Under the pieces are notes generated by a model. That model saw only the letters and a list, made by a program, of their open reading frames with translations. It had not been told where the DNA came from and did not search any database. The position numbers and the translations under genes are program-made. A stretch of DNA of 8,136 nucleotides from an uncultured Chloroflexota bacterium (GTDB taxonomy: Bacteria; Chloroflexota; Dehalococcoidia; UBA3495), in assembly GCA_913031095.1 (NCBI GenBank), contig CAJWGH010000038.1, positions 1 through 8,136 of the forward strand, given 5' to 3'. Positions 6,405-8,136 of this stretch are shown piece after piece. How positions within the stretch are numbered: the first letter of the stretch is position 1; the number at the start of each line of letters is the position of its first letter.

Positions 6405-6415
6405 TTTAATATAAT
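6387..6415 (+). promoter_or_regulatory. Near-consensus sigma-70 promoter of the Fe-S gene pair
   Basis: TTGACC (6387-6392) and TATAAT (6410-6415) are spaced by exactly 17 bases, with an AT-rich spacer. Transcription would start near 6422, giving a leader of about 25 bases that contains the AGGAGG Shine-Dalgarno site. It is the best promoter in the window. Confidence 0.75.
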
Positions 6416-6446
6416 CTGGTATGCGACTCTCGAACAGGAGGCCGAC

Positions 6447-6758
6447 ATGACTGAGGCAACCATCACCACTGAAGAAATCTACGAAGCTTTGAAAACGGTG
6501 TATGACCCGGAGATTCCGGTCAACATCGTCGATCTAGGTCTGGTATACGACGTTCAGGTTAGAGACACCGGCGATATCTACGTGCAGATGACCCTTACAT
6601 TCCCCGGTTGCGGCATGGGCCCGTACATCGGCCAACAGGCTGAATGGGCAGTACAAGAACTGGACGGCGTGGAAGAAGTGGAGATAGAGATGGTCTTCGA
6701 CCCGCCCTGGTCGCCCGAACTGATTAGCGAAGAGGCCCGGTCCCAACTCGGCATTTAG
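6447..6758 (+). CDS. MIP18/DUF59-family iron-sulfur cluster assembly protein (SufT-like)
   Basis: The 103-residue protein starts at ATG 6447, with AGGAGG 5 bases upstream. It is a complete stand-alone DUF59 domain: the signature YDPEIPVNIVDLGLVYDV (residues 19-36), the central strand MTLTFPGCGMG (48-58) with the conserved C55, and the C-terminal VFDPPWSPELISEEAR. SufT and eukaryotic MIP18/CIA2 proteins help mature Fe-S proteins, either by passing clusters or by aiding carrier function; the conserved cysteine is thought to matter. The gene directly precedes an Mrp/ApbC-type ATPase gene. In many bacteria this same domain is the N-terminal part of Mrp itself, so the pair here looks like the split version of one two-domain protein. 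Related family members include PaaD-like subunits, but no phenylacetate genes are nearby. Confidence 0.9.
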   Translation: MTEATITTEEIYEALKTVYDPEIPVNIVDLGLVYDVQVRDTGDIYVQMTLTFPGCGMGPYIGQQAEWAVQELDGVEEVEIEMVFDPPWSPELISEEARSQLGI

Positions 6759-6782
6759 ACCGGCTCGTTAGAGATTTATAAC
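6754..6782 (+). promoter_or_regulatory. Weak internal promoter candidate before the Mrp-type gene
   Basis: TTTAGA (6754-6759, overlapping the DUF59 stop codon) and TATAAC (6777-6782) are 17 bases apart. The -35 matches 4 of 6 and the -10 matches 5 of 6. It could give the ATPase gene some independent expression, but this may be chance. Confidence 0.25.
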
Positions 6783-6805
6783 CTTCCCTTTTTCGCGAGC
6801 AACGA

Positions 6806-6827
6806 CTGGGGGCTGGTTTAACCCCAG
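6806..6827 (+). other. Small hairpin in the DUF59-mrp intergenic region
   Basis: CTGGGG (6806-6811) pairs perfectly with CCCCAG (6822-6827) around a 10-base loop. There is no following T tract, so it is not a standard terminator; it may stabilise or process the shared mRNA, or be incidental. Confidence 0.3.
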
Positions 6828-6875
6828 GGCCGCCGGCCACCCATCCTAATCAAAGGACTCGATCCGGAGGACTCC

Positions 6876-7685
6876 ATGGCCACGCCCCAGGAAAACGCGC
6901 GCCTAGAACAGATCAAACGTTCTTGGCAACAACGCCGTCAGATTACCGACCGCCTTGGCAAAATCAAGACCAAAATCGGCGTATACAGCGGCAAGGGCGG
7001 TGTCGGAAAGACCACCGTCGCGGTCAATCTTGCCGTGACCCTCGCTAACCAAGGCTCTAAAGTTGGCCTGCTGGATGTGGACATTGATTGCCCGAACGTT
7101 GCCAAGGTAATGGGCATCACCGACAAGCCGGACTACGTTGACAACCAAATTATTCCGTCTGAAAAATGGGGCGTCAAAGTGGTTTCCATGGCCTTCTTTC
7201 AGGAGAACCCCGACGAAGCCATAATCTGGCGCGGACCCATGATTCATAACGCCATCAGCCAGTTCTTGCAATCAACCGAATGGGACGAGTTGGACTATTT
7301 GGTGGTGGACCTGCCTCCCGGCACTTCCGACTCTCCTTTGACCGTGATGCAGAACCTGCCTATGGACGGATTCGTGGTCGTCAGCACTCCTCAGGACTTG
7401 GCTAACCTGGACGCCAAACGGTGCATCAACATGATTCGAAAGTTGAACTTAAACGTCCTTGGGGTAGTGGAGAACTACACCGGCGAGATATTTGGCGAGG
7501 GCGGCGGCAAAAACTTGGCCAAAGAGGTAGATGCCCCGTTCTTGGGTGATTTGGCCCTGCGCTCCATCTACCGAGATTCCTCGAAACCGACAACTCTACT
7601 GGACAAGTCGGTGGAAGAGGAATTCGTATTGGTAGCGGATTCGATGAAAAAGAGCCTCAAGGAATTTGGCTCCGAAGCAGTTTAG
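6876..7685 (+). CDS. mrp: Mrp/ApbC/NBP35-type P-loop ATPase, lacking the CxxC motif
   Basis: The ATG at 6876 is preceded by GGAGG 5 bases upstream. The 269-residue protein has the deviant Walker A SGKGGVGKTT (38-47) with the signature lysine K40, switch I DVDIDCPNV (67-75), and Walker B YLVVDLPPGTSD (141-152), all typical of the Mrp/MinD-family SIMIBI ATPases. Mrp/ApbC proteins are dimeric cytosolic carriers that bind a 4Fe-4S cluster through a CxxC in the segment after GVVEN and deliver it to apoproteins. Here that segment reads VVENYTGEIFGEGGG (197-211) with no cysteine. The only cysteines are C72 and C183. No N-terminal DUF59 domain is fused; residues 1-30 are a charged helix-like lead. 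The DUF59 gene sits 117 bases upstream in the same direction, supporting joint function. The ATPase class is certain; cluster carriage by this protein is not. MinD-like or other regulatory roles are alternatives. Confidence 0.88.
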   Translation: MATPQENARLEQIKRSWQQRRQITDRLGKIKTKIGVYSGKGGVGKTTVAVNLAVTLANQGSKVGLLDVDIDCPNVAKVMGITDKPDYVDNQIIPSEKWGVKVVSMAFFQENPDEAIIWRGPMIHNAISQFLQSTEWDELDYLVVDLPPGTSDSPLTVMQNLPMDGFVVVSTPQDLANLDAKRCINMIRKLNLNVLGVVENYTGEIFGEGGGKNLAKEVDAPFLGDLALRSIYRDSSKPTTLLDKSVEEEFVLVADSMKKSLKEFGSEAV

Positions 7686-7709
7686 CCTTCCTGAAGGGAT
7701 ATTAACGGA

Positions 7710-7771
7710 CGAGGTTCAAGTATCTTCTGATGATTAGCCCGCGCTAATCGCCAGAAGATACTTGAACCTCG
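7710..7771. repeat. 62-base nested inverted repeat at the mrp/accA convergence point
   Basis: Bases 7710-7729 and 7752-7771 are perfect 20-base inverted copies. Inside them, GATTAGC (7732-7738) and GCTAATC (7743-7749) form a second perfect 7-bp stem around CCGC, with a two-base internal mismatch (A-C and T-G) between the stems. Transcripts from either side would fold into a hairpin of about 27-28 bp. The right arm encodes the last residues of AccA and its TAG stop. No T tract follows on either strand. A bidirectional terminator-like or RNase III-type structure, or a duplicated and inverted fragment, are possible. Confidence 0.9.
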
Positions 7772-8136
7772 GAGAGTGCCGCCGCCCGGTCCTTTCTTTT
7801 CTGCATCCGAGAGGTTCGTTCTGGCGGCGCGTCGCCCGACGTTATGCTCATCAACAGGTTAACCTCCCTGCTCATCGCTTCCTGAGAATGGCCGCTGTCC
7901 TCGCCCATTCTCCGGAATTTCTGATACCTCTTCTTCAGCAACTTTCCTTGAGACATCTTGGCCAGCTGTACAAGGTTGGTCAGGATAGCCATCTGAAGCG
8001 TTGAAAAGGCCTCTCTGGAATCAACATGTGCGCCTCCATCCGGCTCTGGTACCACCTCGTCGGCAATGCCCAATTCCAAACAGTCGTGGGCCGTCAACAT
8101 CAAGGCCTCGGCTGCTTCGCGGTCCAGCGTATGATC
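7744..8136 (-). CDS. accA: Acetyl-CoA carboxylase carboxyltransferase alpha subunit (partial, C-terminal 130 residues)
   Basis: The reading frame enters from the right edge and ends at TAG 7744-7746. The visible part carries the AccA C-terminal signature: REAAEALMLTAHDCLELG, then IADEVVPEPDGGAHVD, a helical stretch, and LLKKRYQKFRRMG. The alpha subunit, with AccD, transfers the carboxyl group from carboxy-biotin to acetyl-CoA to make malonyl-CoA for fatty acid synthesis; it acts in the cytosol. After the usual end of homology there is a tail of about 45 residues, rich in charged and Ser residues (APPERTSRMQKRKDRAAALS), longer than I expect for E. coli-like AccA. The N-terminal part, and whether it is fused to AccD, lie outside the window. 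It is convergent with the Mrp-type gene, and its last codons form one arm of the inverted repeat. Confidence 0.88.
   Translation of the reverse strand, partial: DHTLDREAAEALMLTAHDCLELGIADEVVPEPDGGAHVDSREAFSTLQMAILTNLVQLAKMSQGKLLKKRYQKFRRMGEDSGHSQEAMSREVNLLMSITSGDAPPERTSRMQKRKDRAAALSEVQVSSGD

Overview
The window is a bacterial chromosomal segment with moderate GC, short intergenic gaps and clear Shine-Dalgarno sites (GGAGG-type) before most genes. No rRNA, tRNA, CRISPR array, insertion sequence or phage gene was seen. The lineage cannot be fixed from sequence alone. The GreA homologue with an integrase-type N-terminal domain and the general gene style recall, from memory, Chloroflexota (Dehalococcoidia or SAR202-like groups); treat this as a weak inference.

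Layout, left to right. (1) A partial metallo-beta-lactamase-fold nuclease-like gene runs leftward off the window edge (1-626, minus). (2) Divergent from it is an AhpE-like 1-Cys peroxiredoxin (812-1273, plus). An in-frame TGA (944-946) sits exactly at the peroxidatic cysteine position and an imperfect hairpin follows it, so the gene is best read as a selenoprotein. It ends in a terminator. (3) A convergent gene (1462-2295, minus) encodes a GreA-type elongation factor with an extra N-terminal SAM-like domain, and has its own terminator. (4) A 589-base stretch (2296-2884) has no confident gene; it holds a doubtful open frame, a 9-bp palindrome and a promoter candidate. (5) A 762-residue protein (2885-5173, plus) is a divergent relative of ATP-type phosphoenolpyruvate carboxykinase, with a P-loop but no recognisable metal-binding histidine. 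(6) A zinc-free quinone oxidoreductase-type MDR protein (5349-6317, plus). (7) An Fe-S maturation pair: a stand-alone MIP18/DUF59 (SufT-like) protein (6447-6758) behind a near-consensus promoter with an overlapping palindrome, then an Mrp/ApbC-type ATPase (6876-7685) lacking the usual CxxC. (8) A 62-base, nearly perfect inverted repeat bridges the end of the ATPase gene and the end of a convergent partial accA (7744-8136, minus).

Redox and metal themes recur: a selenocysteine peroxidase, an NAD(P)H-quinone reductase-type enzyme and Fe-S cluster assembly. Apart from the DUF59/Mrp pair, the genes look like separate transcription units, not one operon. The strongest observation is the probable selenocysteine peroxiredoxin, which automatic annotation would probably truncate or call a pseudogene.
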